Positions 40,050 through 48,629 of a DNA stretch of 64,000 nt are shown here, in pieces. The translations under genes were made by a program, and so were the position numbers. Origin of the DNA: Crenobacter oryzisoli (GTDB lineage Bacteria > Pseudomonadota > Gammaproteobacteria > Burkholderiales > Chromobacteriaceae); contig NZ_JAUEDK010000021.1 of NCBI RefSeq assembly GCF_030385785.1, forward strand, positions 1 through 64,000. Direction: 5' to 3'. Positions within the stretch are counted from its first letter, which is position 1. Each line of letters starts with the position of its first letter. Under the pieces are notes generated by a model. It worked only from the letters and a program-made list of their open reading frames with translations. It ran no database searches and was not told where the DNA came from.

Positions 40050-40916
40050 TCAGGCCGTGCTGCCTACACTGCGCCAGCGCTGGAACCAGCCCGAGCTCAG
40101 CGTGCCGAGCAAGGCGCCGCCGAGGATCAGCAGGATCGCCCAGCCTGCCACCGCATTGAGCTCGCCCTGGCCGCTGGCGACCAGCAGCAGCGTCGACAAC
40201 AGCGGCGTGGTATACGACAGCGAGCCGATCTGGCGAGGGTCGCCACTCTTCAGTGCCCGGTCCCACAGGAAGAACGCGCCGCCCATCGGTCCCAACCCCA
40301 GGCCGATCAGCGCCAACCATTGCGCCATACTCGGGCTGACCGCAGGCTCGAACAGCGCGTGGCACGCCAGCGCCAGCAGGCCGGACAGCAAGCAGAAGCC
40401 GCCGACTGCGCCGTTGGGGAAGCTCAACCGGCGCGTCAACAGACTGTACGTGGACCAGACGAAGGCCGCGGCGATCGCCAAGAGATAGCCGGGCAACGCC
40501 CCGCCCGACACCGACAGCTTGCCGCCGGTCACAATCAGGCCGGCGCCGACGAAGCCGAGCAGGCCGCCGACGATATGGCGGGGCGCCAGCACCGTGCCCG
40601 GCACGATCAGCGGCGACAGCAGCACGATCAACAACGGCCACAGGTAATTGAGCAGGTTCGCCTCCAGCGCCGGCGCATGACGAAAGGCGAAGAACAGCAG
40701 GAAATGGTAGCCGAACAGGCCATACAGCCCGACACCGAGCACCTTGGCCGATACCCGCCACTCTCTCAGCCGGTTCAACGACAGCAGGCTGCCGATCACC
40801 AGCGCGATGCCGACCACGAAGAACGGCGGCAGGCTGCGCGTCAGCGCGCCGAGCGTGGCAAGCGACGCCCACAGCAGAATCGCGCCGGTGGCAAACAGCA
40901 TCGGATGGGAGCGCAT
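40050..40916 (-). CDS. EamA/DMT family transporter (YddG-like)
   Basis: 288 residues with about ten membrane segments in two EamA halves. The segment AFRHAPALEANLLNYLWPLLIVL closely resembles the YddG-type exporters of aromatic or other amino acids. The substrate remains open. It is a single gene downstream of the CNNM-family gene, separated from it by a terminator. Confidence 0.88.
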   Translation of the reverse strand: MRSHPMLFATGAILLWASLATLGALTRSLPPFFVVGIALVIGSLLSLNRLREWRVSAKVLGVGLYGLFGYHFLLFFAFRHAPALEANLLNYLWPLLIVLLSPLIVPGTVLAPRHIVGGLLGFVGAGLIVTGGKLSVSGGALPGYLLAIAAAFVWSTYSLLTRRLSFPNGAVGGFCLLSGLLALACHALFEPAVSPSMAQWLALIGLGLGPMGGAFFLWDRALKSGDPRQIGSLSYTTPLLSTLLLVASGQGELNAVAGWAILLILGGALLGTLSSGWFQRWRSVGSTA

Positions 40917-40937
40917 CGCGGAATTCCTTGGAGTCGA

Positions 40938-40970
40938 AAAAACAACAGCTTGGCCGAGGGGCCAAGCTGC
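40938..40970 (-). terminator. Rho-independent terminator of the CNNM-family gene
   Basis: On the minus strand CAGCTTGGCC / GGCCAAGCTG (loop CCTC) is followed by TTGTTTTTT. Confidence 0.9.
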
Positions 40971-41096
40971 TTAGCATACTGTATCCAGCTGATCGCTTCC
41001 AAGCGGTGCGGACCTCCGGGCGACGAGCTGCTCCGGGGCTTGCCACCGCTAACGCCACGCGCGCCTGACAAGACGCCGCGCGACAACGCCAGTGCG

Positions 41097-42410
41097 CTAT
41101 TCCGGCTGCGGAGCCGGCTCGCCCTTCACCCGCGTCACCAGCAGCTGGTCGATCCGATAGTTGTCGATGTCGACCACTTCGAACTTGTAGCCGGCGTACT
41201 CGACGCAATCGGTGCGTTTCGGGATCTTCTTCAGCATGTACATCATGAAGCCGGCGATGGTCTCGTAATTCTGGTCGTCTGGCATCTCCTCGATGTCGAG
41301 CGCGCGCAGCACGTCCTCGACCGGCGTCACCCCGTCGATCAGCCAGGAGTCGGCATCGCGCTTGACGATCTGCTCCTCGGTGAACGGGTTGACCAGGTCG
41401 CCCATCAGCGTGCTCATCACGTCGTTCAACGTGATCACGCCGACCACCAGCGCATACTCGTTCAGGATGATTGCGAAGTCCTCGCGGCTGCCCTTGAAGC
41501 GTTCGAGCATCTCCGACTGGGTCAGCGTATCCGGCACCACCAAGAGATTGCGCACCATCTTGCGGTCGCCAAGCGAGATGCTCTGCCCGGTCAGCAGCCG
41601 CTTGAGGATGTCTTTCGAGTCGACGTAGCCGACCATCGCATCGATGCTGCCGTCGCAGACCAAGAACTTCGAATGCGGGTGTTCGGCGATCTTCTCCTTG
41701 ATGCTCGCCTCGCTCTCCTGCAGCGTGAAATAGACGATGCTCTCGCGCTGCGTCATCGCCGATGGCACCGAGCGCGACTCCAGCTCGAACACGTTCTCCA
41801 GCAGGTGATGCTCCTGGTGCTGCAGCACGCCGGCCTCGGCGCTGGCGTCCATCATCGCCAGGATATCGGCCGACGTGATCACGTCGCTGCGCACGGTCGG
41901 TACCTTGAACAGGCGGAAGATCAGGTTCGCCAGGCCGTTGAACACCCACACCAGCGGCCGGAACAGGCGGATGCAGAACAGCACCGGCGCGACCACCCGC
42001 ACCGCCAACGCCTCGGGCGCCACCATCGCCAGGCGCTTGGGCATCAGGTCGGCGATCAGGATGAACAACGAGGTCACCAGCAGGAACGAGCACAGGAAGC
42101 CGACGCGGTCGGCCAGCGCCGCGTCGTGCAGCCAGGGTTGCAGCGCCGCGGCGAAGTAAGGGGTGAACGCCGCCTCGCCGACGATACCGCCGAGGATGGC
42201 CACCGCGTTCAGGCCGATCTGCACCACGGTGAAAAAGTTGCCCGGGTGTGCCTGCAGCTGCAGCACCTTGGCGGCACGCCCGTCGCCGTCGTCGGCCAGC
42301 AGTTGCAGCTTGAGCTTGCGGGCCGCCGCAAGCGAGATCTCGGATACTGAGAAAAACGCGCTGGACGCGATCAGGAGGGCGATGACGATGATGTGATTGA
42401 ACAGACTCAT
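41097..42410 (-). CDS. CNNM/CorC-HlyC family protein (DUF21, CBS pair, transporter-associated domain)
   Basis: 437 residues. The N-terminal DUF21 membrane domain (about 1-200) has four hydrophobic segments. A pair of CBS domains (about 215-340, e.g. VCDGSIDAMVGYVDSKDILKRL and IILNEYALVVGVITLNDVMSTLMGDLV) follows, then a C-terminal CorC_HlyC domain (SWLIDGVTPVEDVLRALDIEEMP). Homologues act in Mg2+/Co2+ transport or resistance and are often mis-called hemolysins. Confidence 0.93.
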   Translation of the reverse strand: MSLFNHIIVIALLIASSAFFSVSEISLAAARKLKLQLLADDGDGRAAKVLQLQAHPGNFFTVVQIGLNAVAILGGIVGEAAFTPYFAAALQPWLHDAALADRVGFLCSFLLVTSLFILIADLMPKRLAMVAPEALAVRVVAPVLFCIRLFRPLVWVFNGLANLIFRLFKVPTVRSDVITSADILAMMDASAEAGVLQHQEHHLLENVFELESRSVPSAMTQRESIVYFTLQESEASIKEKIAEHPHSKFLVCDGSIDAMVGYVDSKDILKRLLTGQSISLGDRKMVRNLLVVPDTLTQSEMLERFKGSREDFAIILNEYALVVGVITLNDVMSTLMGDLVNPFTEEQIVKRDADSWLIDGVTPVEDVLRALDIEEMPDDQNYETIAGFMMYMLKKIPKRTDCVEYAGYKFEVVDIDNYRIDQLLVTRVKGEPAPQPE

Positions 42411-42563
42411 AAATAGTCGAAAACTGAAATGAAACGTCGCGATGGGCGTACCCAGTCTAGCATATGCCCCCGGACCGGCCGCTTGCGCTCGTCATGCAGC
42501 GGTGCGCAGTACCGGCTGTGCTAGTATCGTCGCCCTGTGTTGCGCCCGGATGGAGGGTTGAGA

Positions 42564-42965
42564 ATGAACTGCGAACTGTGTGACCGCGACAGCGGCGAAG
42601 TGCTGTACCGCGACAACTTCCTGCGGGTGGTGCTGGTGACCAACGAGCCCGACTACCCCGCGTTCTGTCGGGTGATTCTGAACGCCCACGTGAAGGAAAT
42701 GACCGACCTGTCCGCCGCCGACCGCACACGGCTGATGGCCTGGGTGTTCCGCACCGAGGCAGCGCTGCGCGCGGTACTCAACCCCGACAAGATCAACCTT
42801 GCCACGCTCGGCAACGTGGTGCCGCACCTGCACTGGCACGTGATTCCACGCTTCGCCGACGACGCCCACTTCCCCACGCCGATCTGGGCGACGCGCCAGC
42901 GCGACGGCGTTGCGCACCGGGTCGAAGCCCTGGCCGAACGGCTACGCGCCGCGCTTGAGTCTTAA
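42564..42965 (+). CDS. HIT family hydrolase
   Basis: 133 residues with the histidine-triad signature HLHWHVIPRF near residue 90 and an N-terminal CELCDRD that may bind zinc. HIT proteins hydrolyse nucleotide phosphoramidates or dinucleoside polyphosphates. The ATG at 42564 has GGAGGG upstream; a start nine codons earlier is less likely. Confidence 0.93.
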   Translation: MNCELCDRDSGEVLYRDNFLRVVLVTNEPDYPAFCRVILNAHVKEMTDLSAADRTRLMAWVFRTEAALRAVLNPDKINLATLGNVVPHLHWHVIPRFADDAHFPTPIWATRQRDGVAHRVEALAERLRAALES

Positions 42966-43018
42966 GCCGACAGGCTTGCCCAGCGCCCGCCGCCCTTGTA
43001 GGCTAATCCATCAGCATG

Positions 43019-43088
43019 GGAACCGCTCCCAAGCCGGCCAGCATGGCCGGCTCGCAAGCGGCTCCGCCCGGCACCCTCCCCAGGGTGC
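43019..43088. repeat. Tandem hairpins between the HIT and sulfurtransferase genes
   Basis: A long imperfect palindrome: GGAACCGCT (43019-43027) with AGCGGCTCC (43057-43065), enclosing AGCCGGCC / GGCCGGCT. A second hairpin, GCACCCT-CCCC-AGGGTGC (43071-43088), follows at once. Neither has a T-tract, so they are REP-like or mRNA-protecting structures rather than ordinary terminators. Confidence 0.7.
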
Positions 43089-43135
43089 GCTCCCGCGCGC
43101 CGCTCACCGTGGCGTGCCATTCCGATGGAGACGCC

Positions 43136-43972
43136 ATGTACACCACACTAATCAGCGCCGAACAACTCGCCGCCCTGCCGCCGGCGCAGACCGTGATCCT
43201 CGACTGCCGCTTCAAGTTGACCGATCCCGGCTGGGGCCAGCAGGTCTACGACGCCGGCCATCTGCCGGGGGCACACTATCTGAATCTCGACTACCACCTG
43301 TCCGGCACCAAGACCGGGCAGAACGGTCGCCATCCGCTGCCGGATGGTCAGCGCCTGGCGGTGGTGCTCGGCGCGTTCGGCATTACCCCGTCCACCCAGG
43401 TGGTCGCGTACGACGACGCCGGTGGCCTGTACGCGTCGCGCGCTTGGTGGCTGTTGAAATGGCTGGGCCACGATGCGATCGCAGTGCTCGACGGTGGCGT
43501 TGCCGCCTGGCAGGCCAATGGCGGCCAGCTCACGGCCGACGCACCGGCCAGCCACCCGACCCGATTCGCGCCGCGTAGCGCGATTTGCGACAGCGTCGAC
43601 GTCGATGCCGTGCTCGCCAACCTGAGCCAAAACGACTTCCTGGTCGTCGACGCCCGCTCACAGGAGCGCTTCCGCGGCGAGGGCGAGACGATGGACCCGG
43701 TCGGCGGCCATATCCCCGGCGCGGCCAACCGCTTCTTCCAAGACAACCTGAGCGGCGACGGCCGCTTCAAGCCAGCCGAACAACTGCGCCAGGAATGGCT
43801 GGCGCTGCTCGGCGGTCGCGAGCCGGCCGATGTGGTGCACCAGTGCGGCAGCGGCGTGTCGGCCTGTGTGAACCTGCTGGCAATGGCACACGCAGGCCTC
43901 GCCGGCAGCCGGCTCTACCCAGGCTCGTGGAGCGAATGGTGCAGCGACCCTGCTCGCCCGGTGGCACGCTGA
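43136..43972 (+). CDS. sseA: Two-domain rhodanese-type sulfurtransferase
   Basis: 278 residues with tandem rhodanese domains. The N-terminal one has an Asp in place of cysteine (VVAYDDAGGLYASRAWWLLKWLGH) and is structural. The C-terminal one carries the active loop CGSGVSAC. Such enzymes transfer sulfur from thiosulfate or 3-mercaptopyruvate to cyanide or thiols; CGSGV favours the mercaptopyruvate type. GGAG precedes the ATG. The longer open frame upstream runs through the tandem hairpins and is rejected. Confidence 0.92.
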   Translation: MYTTLISAEQLAALPPAQTVILDCRFKLTDPGWGQQVYDAGHLPGAHYLNLDYHLSGTKTGQNGRHPLPDGQRLAVVLGAFGITPSTQVVAYDDAGGLYASRAWWLLKWLGHDAIAVLDGGVAAWQANGGQLTADAPASHPTRFAPRSAICDSVDVDAVLANLSQNDFLVVDARSQERFRGEGETMDPVGGHIPGAANRFFQDNLSGDGRFKPAEQLRQEWLALLGGREPADVVHQCGSGVSACVNLLAMAHAGLAGSRLYPGSWSEWCSDPARPVAR

Positions 43973-44005
43973 GCGCTAAACTTGGCCGGACAACGGTCGA
44001 TGCAA

Positions 44006-44032
44006 CAAAGCCGGCTTGCGCCGGCTTTTTTC
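44006..44032 (+). terminator. Rho-independent terminator of the sulfurtransferase gene
   Basis: Stem AAAGCCGGC / GCCGGCTTT followed by a T-run. Confidence 0.9.
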
Positions 44033-44042
44033 ATTGCTACCG

Positions 44043-44150
44043 GGTGCTAACAACGTCCCGCATAGCTGATCCCAGCTAGACGCCCTTGTCGCAGGCAGTA
44101 CAAGCAGTACGGCAGGGCATCAACGCTGGGAGTACTTTGTTGGTGGCTAG
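44043..44150 (+). repeat. Structured palindromic repeat, type B copy 2
   Basis: About 108 bp, in the gap between two convergent genes. The middle stem TCCCAGC / GCTGGGA (44070-44076 with 44125-44131) and the inner stem GCCCT / AGGGC (44082-44086 with 44114-44118) differ in sequence from copies 1 and 3 but remain paired. The outer arms (GCTAACAA with TTGTTGGT) pair with G-U wobbles. The loop has GCAGGCAGTACAAG then CAGTACGGCA. The right end contains the TAG stop of the hydrolase gene. Confidence 0.85.
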
Positions 44151-44740
44151 CCCAGCATCAGCCGCTGCAACAGCTTCTGGCCTGCCGGCCAGCTGTCGAG
44201 CCCGCTATCGCTGCCCATGTGGCCGGCCCTGCCGGCGTCGATCAGCGGCACGTCCCAGCCTTCGGCCATCCGCCGGGACTCGGCAAAGTCGCAGAACGGG
44301 TCGTCCTGGCTCGCCACCATCAACGTGGGCACCGGCAGGCGCTGCAGGCGCGGTGCCTCGAAGCCGGCGAAGTCGGGCAGTGGTGCATCGTCCGGCAGCT
44401 CACCGCTCGCACGCGCCTGCTCGGCACGGATGGGCAGCGCCGGCGGCGCGACCAGCAGCATGCCCTGCACCCGACACTGTTCGGCCAGCGGGGCTGACAG
44501 CAGCCACTCGACTGCGGTGTGACAGCCCAGGCTGTGCGCGGCGACCACCACTCGGCCGTCGACTGTGGCGATGGTGTCGGCCAACGCTGCGACCCAGGTA
44601 TCGCGGCTCGGGTACAGCCAGTCGCGCTGCTCAACCCATGCCGCCAGCGGATAGCCCTTCTCCCAGTGACTCTGCCAGTGCTGCGGCCCGGAATTGCCCC
44701 AGCCGGGCACCAGGACCAGCGTAATGTCTTCGTCAAACAT
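44147..44740 (-). CDS. RBBP9/YdeN-type alpha/beta hydrolase
   Basis: 197 residues beginning with the family signature VLVPGWGNSGPQHWQSHWE. The catalytic triad candidates are Ser in AHSLGC, Asp in SQDDPFC and His in AGHMGSDSG. Serine hydrolases of this family have poorly known substrates. Its start is 1 nt from the stop of the exonuclease III gene, so the two form an operon. Its stop codon lies in the end of a type B repeat. Confidence 0.92.
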   Translation of the reverse strand: MFDEDITLVLVPGWGNSGPQHWQSHWEKGYPLAAWVEQRDWLYPSRDTWVAALADTIATVDGRVVVAAHSLGCHTAVEWLLSAPLAEQCRVQGMLLVAPPALPIRAEQARASGELPDDAPLPDFAGFEAPRLQRLPVPTLMVASQDDPFCDFAESRRMAEGWDVPLIDAGRAGHMGSDSGLDSWPAGQKLLQRLMLG

Positions 44741-44741
44741 C

Positions 44742-45515
44742 TCAGCTCCAGTCGTAATCGACGGTCAGCGGGGCGTGGTCGGAGAACTTCACGTCCTTGT
44801 AGACGCTCGCGTCGCGCGCCTTGGCGGCGATGCCCGGCGTGGTGATGTGGTAGTCGATGCGCCAGCCGACGTCCTTGGCATACGCCTGCCCGCGGTTGCT
44901 CCACCAAGTGTAGCCGGGCACTTCCGGGTAGAGCGTGCGCCACACGTCGACCCAGCCGACGCGGTGGAACAGATCGGTCAGCCAGGCGCGTTCCTCGGGC
45001 AGGAAGCCGGAGTTCTTCACATTGCCCTTCCAGTTCTTCAGGTCGATTTCCTGGTGGGCGATGTTCCAGTCGCCGCAGATCACGATGTCGCGGCCGGCCT
45101 CGAACAGCTCCTCCAGGTGCGGCAGGAACACTTTCATGAAGGCGAACTTCACATCCTGGCGCTCCTCGCTGCTGGAACCGGACGGCAGGTACAGCGAGAT
45201 CACCGTCAGGTTGCCGAAGTCGGCGCGCAGGTAGCGGCCCTCTGCATCGAACTCGGCGATGCCCAGGCCCTCCTCGATCCGGTCCGGGGTGCGCTTGCTG
45301 TACAGGCCGACGCCGCTGTAGCCCTTCTTCTCGGCGTAGTGGAACAGGCCCTGGTAGCCGGCCGGCGCACGCATCCGCTCGGACAGGTCGCCGTCCTGCG
45401 CCTTCAGTTCCTGCACGCAGACCACGTCCGCGCCGCTGGCCTCCATCCAGTCGAAGAAGCCTTTGCGATCCGCCGAGCGGATGCCGTTGAGGTTGGCCGA
45501 AACGATTCGAAGCAT
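44742..45515 (-). CDS. xth: Exodeoxyribonuclease III
   Basis: A 257-residue AP endonuclease / 3'-5' exonuclease for base-excision repair. The motifs are [17 protein letters not shown] (metal Glu), [16 protein letters not shown] (Asp/Asn pair), GWRIDYH and the catalytic SDHAPL near the C-terminus. Divergent from pyrE, an arrangement also seen in other betaproteobacteria. Confidence 0.96.
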   Translation of the reverse strand: MLRIVSANLNGIRSADRKGFFDWMEASGADVVCVQELKAQDGDLSERMRAPAGYQGLFHYAEKKGYSGVGLYSKRTPDRIEEGLGIAEFDAEGRYLRADFGNLTVISLYLPSGSSSEERQDVKFAFMKVFLPHLEELFEAGRDIVICGDWNIAHQEIDLKNWKGNVKNSGFLPEERAWLTDLFHRVGWVDVWRTLYPEVPGYTWWSNRGQAYAKDVGWRIDYHITTPGIAAKARDASVYKDVKFSDHAPLTVDYDWS

Positions 45516-45589
45516 GGGGTCTCCCGTGGTATCCTTGCCGGCGATTTTTTGCCGACCAATCAGATGCTTGTAATAGTCAGAGGAATACG

Positions 45590-46231
45590 ATGAGCGATTT
45601 TCGTCAGGATTTTATTCGTTTTGCGCTCGAGAAGCAGGTGCTCAAATTCGGTGAGTTCATCACCAAGTCCAAGCGCAAGTCGCCCTATTTCTTCAACGCC
45701 GGCCTGTTCAACGACGGCGAGAGCGTGCTGAAGCTGTCGCAGTTCTACGCCCAGGCGATCAACGCCAGCAATCTGCAGTTCGACATGCTGTTTGGCCCGG
45801 CCTACAAGGGCATTATCCTCGCCGCCGCCGCCGGCATGGCGCTGGCCGCAGGCGGCCGCAACCTACCGTTCGCCTACAACCGCAAGGAAGCCAAGGACCA
45901 CGGCGAGGGCGGCGTGCTGGTCGGTGCCCCCCTGAAGGGACGCGTACTGATCGTCGACGACGTGATGACCGCCGGCACCGCGGTGCGCGAGTCGATCCAG
46001 CTGATCCGCGACGCGGGTGCCGAACCGGCCGGCGTAGCGGTCGCGCTCGACCGCATGGAGCGTGGCACCGGCGCGCTGTCGGCGGTGCAGGAAGTCGAGC
46101 AGCAGTACGGCCTGCCGGTGATCACCATCGCTACGCTGGAAGACATCCTCGCCTTCCTCGGCGACAGCCCGGAACTGGCCGCCAACCTGGCCGCGGTCGA
46201 AGCCTATCGCACCGAATACGGCGTCAAGTAA
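45590..46231 (+). CDS. pyrE: Orotate phosphoribosyltransferase
   Basis: PyrE makes orotidine 5'-phosphate in pyrimidine synthesis. The 213-residue protein shows the family start [41 protein letters not shown] and the PRPP-binding loop [19 protein letters not shown] precedes the ATG; a terminator follows. Confidence 0.98.
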   Translation: MSDFRQDFIRFALEKQVLKFGEFITKSKRKSPYFFNAGLFNDGESVLKLSQFYAQAINASNLQFDMLFGPAYKGIILAAAAGMALAAGGRNLPFAYNRKEAKDHGEGGVLVGAPLKGRVLIVDDVMTAGTAVRESIQLIRDAGAEPAGVAVALDRMERGTGALSAVQEVEQQYGLPVITIATLEDILAFLGDSPELAANLAAVEAYRTEYGVK

Positions 46232-46251
46232 GCGCTAGCAGCGATACGATC

Positions 46252-46285
46252 ACGGCCCGCCGGCTTACGCCGCGCGGGCCGTTTT
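46252..46285 (+). terminator. Rho-independent terminator of pyrE
   Basis: Hairpin ACGGCCCG...CGGGCCGT with extra inner pairing, followed by TTTT. Confidence 0.8.
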
Positions 46286-46289
46286 GCCA

Positions 46290-46625
46290 TCAGCCGCCGC
46301 TTTCCTTACGCTGCCAGGCCGCGTTCAACGCCTGGGTCGCCTGACGCTCCACGCTGTCGGCAGCACTCTTGGCACTCTGCGCGGCGGCTAGGTCGGCAGC
46401 GGCCTTCTGTGCCGCCGCCTGCGCGTCAGCGAGTCGCCCATCAGCCAATTTCTTGGCGTCTTCAGCGCTCTTCAGCGTCATCTTGGCGCCGTTGACACGG
46501 CTGCTGGCATCCTGAAACGCCATCTGTGCCGACAACAGCTGTTCGTCGGCCGTCTGCGCCAACGCGCCGCCCAGCCACAGGCCGGCCAGCAGCGCCAGGC
46601 CAGCTCGGGTTGCAACACCGCTCAT
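46290..46625 (-). CDS. Small exported coiled-coil protein of unknown function
   Basis: A 111-residue precursor. The signal peptide runs to about LWLGGALAQ (residue 24). The remainder is a long alanine-rich helix with heptad character (KMTLKSAEDAKKLADGRLADAQAAAQKAAADLAAAQSAKSAAD). It could be a periplasmic coiled coil, but no known family is recognised. AAGGAG precedes the ATG. Convergent with pyrE. Confidence 0.75.
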   Translation of the reverse strand: MSGVATRAGLALLAGLWLGGALAQTADEQLLSAQMAFQDASSRVNGAKMTLKSAEDAKKLADGRLADAQAAAQKAAADLAAAQSAKSAADSVERQATQALNAAWQRKESGG

Positions 46626-46706
46626 GATCACTCCTTGAAATGGGCTCGAAAGACTGTCGACGGACATTATGCCGAGTGTGAGCTAGTTGACTCAATGAGG
46701 CCCAAA

Positions 46707-46741
46707 GCAAAAAACCCCTGCCGTTGGGCAGGGGTTTTTCA
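46707..46741 (-). terminator. Terminator of the tRNA-Lys cluster
   Basis: Stem AAAAACCCCTGCC / GGCAGGGGTTTTT, T-rich on the minus strand, 10 nt after the last tRNA. Confidence 0.9.
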
Positions 46742-46750
46742 AAATTCACG

Positions 46751-46826
46751 TGGTGGGTCGTGCGGGATTCGAACCTGCGACCAACGGATTAAAAGTCCGC
46801 TGCTCTACCAGCTGAGCTAACGACCC
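46751..46826 (-). tRNA. tRNA-Lys (anticodon TTT), copy 3
   Basis: 76 nt with CCA. Acceptor GGGTCGT, anticodon loop CTTTTAA (TTT), T arm GGTTCGAATCC. Identical in sequence to the two copies at 46924 and 47024. Confidence 0.97.
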
Positions 46827-46837
46827 GGCAGGCGGTA

Positions 46838-46913
46838 TGGTGGGCTGTGAGTGGCTCGAACACTCGACCTACGGATTAAGAGTCCGCTGCTCTACCAACT
46901 GAGCTAACAGCCC
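46838..46913 (-). tRNA. tRNA-Lys (anticodon CTT)
   Basis: 76 nt with CCA. Acceptor GGGCTGT, anticodon loop CTCTTAA (CTT), T arm GTGTTCGAGCCAC. Close to its TTT neighbours in the D and anticodon arms but different in the acceptor and T arms. Confidence 0.96.
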
Positions 46914-46923
46914 ATCGTCAAGA

Positions 46924-46999
46924 TGGTGGGTCGTGCGGGATTCGAACCTGCGACCAACGGATTAAAAGTCCGCTGCTCTACCAGCTGAGCTAACGACCC
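46924..46999 (-). tRNA. tRNA-Lys (anticodon TTT), copy 2
   Basis: Same 76 nt sequence as the copies at 46751 and 47024; anticodon loop CTTTTAA. Confidence 0.97.
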
Positions 47000-47023
47000 C
47001 CAAACTAAAGCCTGGGTTCTCGA

Positions 47024-47099
47024 TGGTGGGTCGTGCGGGATTCGAACCTGCGACCAACGGATTAAAAGTCCGCTGCTCTACCAGCTGAGCTAACGACCC
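47024..47099 (-). tRNA. tRNA-Lys (anticodon TTT), copy 1
   Basis: First gene of the four-tRNA unit; same sequence as the copies at 46924 and 46751. Confidence 0.97.
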
Positions 47100-47112
47100 T
47101 CGAGAGGCCGCA

Positions 47113-47142
47113 ACTATACAGAGCGGCGGCGCGCTGGGTCAA
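47113..47142 (-). promoter_or_regulatory. Sigma-70 promoter of the tRNA-Lys cluster
   Basis: On the minus strand TTGACC (47137-47142), an 18 nt spacer and TATAGT (47113-47118). A GC-rich discriminator (TGCGGCC) follows. The first tRNA starts 14 nt downstream of the -10. Confidence 0.8.
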
Positions 47143-47219
47143 GCCTTTTTTGTCATGGCCGAAAAATATTCCTATGGCAAAATGACGACCACCGCCCGCG
47201 CAACGCGCCGAATTTGCCA

Positions 47220-47543
47220 TCAGCCCCTTGAATTGGTCTCGGCGCCCACCCATGTTAGATAGGATGGCAGGCCGGCCTCGACCGGCAAGGCCAGGATTTC
47301 CGGCACCTCGTACGGGTGCAGCTCGACGAGGCGGGCCTCCAGTGCCGGATAGCGTTCCGTCGTCGTCTTGATGATCAGCGGCACCTCGCTCGCACTCTCC
47401 AACTGTCCTTGCCAGCGGTACACCGACTGGCACGGTGCCAGGAGATTGACGCAGGCCGCCAGCCCCTCCTCGACCAGCGTGCGGGCCAGCCGCTCGGCGG
47501 TCGCCGCGTCGGGGACCGTACACAATACAACTGAAATTTTCAT
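47220..47543 (-). CDS. cutA: Divalent-cation tolerance protein CutA
   Basis: 107 residues of the trimeric CutA1 family: VVLCTVPDAATAERLARTLVEEGLAACVNLL, the SVYRWQGQLE turn, VPLIIKTT and ELHPYEVPEILALPV. It is linked to copper tolerance in E. coli, but the true role is uncertain. AGGAG lies upstream of the ATG. The start codon is only 13 nt from the divergent fxsA start. Confidence 0.94.
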   Translation of the reverse strand: MKISVVLCTVPDAATAERLARTLVEEGLAACVNLLAPCQSVYRWQGQLESASEVPLIIKTTTERYPALEARLVELHPYEVPEILALPVEAGLPSYLTWVGAETNSRG

Positions 47544-47556
47544 AGTGGCTCCTTCG

Positions 47557-47991
47557 ATGCGTGGATTATTGCTTTTACTGCTGTTGTACCCGTTTGCCGA
47601 GATCGCCACGCTGGTGATGCTGGCCGACAAGATCGGCGCCGGCTGGACGCTGCTGTTCGTGATTGCCTCGGCGCTGCTCGGTCTGACGATGCTGCGCAAC
47701 CAGAAGGTCGGCGCCTTGCTGACGCTCGGTGCGGTGTTCCGCCAGGGCGAGCAGGTGTCGCTGTACAGCCTGCTGTGGCCGTTGCGCTACGTGCTTGCCG
47801 GCGTATTCTTCCTGATTCCCGGCTTGATCTCCGACGTGTTGGCGGTGCTCCTCTTGCTGCCGCTGAAAGGCCCGAGCATCACGATGCGCAGCGGACCGGG
47901 GGAAACGCACACCGGCGCCGACAGCGATGCCATCGAAGGTGAATATACCCGGGTGGATGAGACCGTCGACCGCAACCGCCATCTGCACTGA
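47557..47991 (+). CDS. fxsA: FxsA family membrane protein
   Basis: 144 residues. It begins [33 protein letters not shown] and continues with two or three further membrane segments and the signature LVIPGL-like [19 protein letters not shown]. FxsA of E. coli relieves F-exclusion of phage T7. No ribosome site is visible because the upstream 13 nt and beyond belong to cutA on the other strand. The tail is acidic. Confidence 0.9.
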   Translation: MRGLLLLLLLYPFAEIATLVMLADKIGAGWTLLFVIASALLGLTMLRNQKVGALLTLGAVFRQGEQVSLYSLLWPLRYVLAGVFFLIPGLISDVLAVLLLLPLKGPSITMRSGPGETHTGADSDAIEGEYTRVDETVDRNRHLH

Positions 47992-48074
47992 CCTCTTTCG
48001 CCCCGGCCACGCCCAGCCAAGGTGTCGTCCGGGCAATGCCAGGCAGGCCCCCTGCCGTCACAAGGAGATGCTTC

Positions 48075-48539
48075 ATGGATATCGGAATCAACGAGCAAGA
48101 TCGCGCCGACATCGCCCAGGGCCTGTCTCGCCTCCTAGCCGACAGCTATACGCTCTACCTGAAGACCCATAATTTCCACTGGAACGTCACCGGCCCGATG
48201 TTCCGCACCCTGCACCTGATGTTCGAAGAGCAGTACAACGAGCTGGCGCTGGCGGTCGATGCGATCGCCGAGCGCATCCGCGCACTGGGCTTCCCGGCAC
48301 CGGCCACCTACAGCGAGTTCGCCCGCCTCTCCAGCATTCCCGAAACCGCCGGCGTGCCGAAGGCAGAAGAGATGATCAAGCTCTTGGTCGACGGCCACGA
48401 AGCGGTCTGCCGTACCGCCCGCAGCATCTTCCCGGTGGTCGACAAGGCCAGCGACGAGCCGAGCGCGGACCTGCTGACCCAGCGCCTGCAGATCCACGAG
48501 AAGACGGCGTGGATGCTGCGCAGCCTGCTGGAAAAATAA
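48075..48539 (+). CDS. dps: Dps-family DNA-binding ferritin-like protein
   Basis: A 154-residue ferritin-like mini-ferritin that oxidises and stores iron and shields DNA under stress. The ferroxidase segment [44 protein letters not shown] has the expected His, Asp and Glu residues. AAGGAG stands before the ATG. It lies on the plus strand after fxsA with its own gap. Confidence 0.95.
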   Translation: MDIGINEQDRADIAQGLSRLLADSYTLYLKTHNFHWNVTGPMFRTLHLMFEEQYNELALAVDAIAERIRALGFPAPATYSEFARLSSIPETAGVPKAEEMIKLLVDGHEAVCRTARSIFPVVDKASDEPSADLLTQRLQIHEKTAWMLRSLLEK

Positions 48540-48629
48540 ACCGATGCCATGACGTGCCAGCCGGGCGACGGGCATGGCATGACAGCCACCCGGATCATGC
48601 TAGACTAGCGACGATGACCGGGTTTTTTC

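Noticed and set aside
40320-42350. 676-codon open frame on the plus strand
   Set aside because: Spans the reverse of two real minus-strand genes (a DMT transporter and a CNNM protein) and even crosses their intergenic terminator.
42411-42563. Promoters in the CNNM/HIT divergent gap
   Set aside because: Only loose -10-like matches (TAGTAT) without acceptable -35 boxes at the right distance.
46751-47099. Regularly spaced repeats resembling a small CRISPR or tandem repeat array
   Set aside because: The repeats are complete tRNA-Lys genes with cloverleaf folds and encoded CCA.
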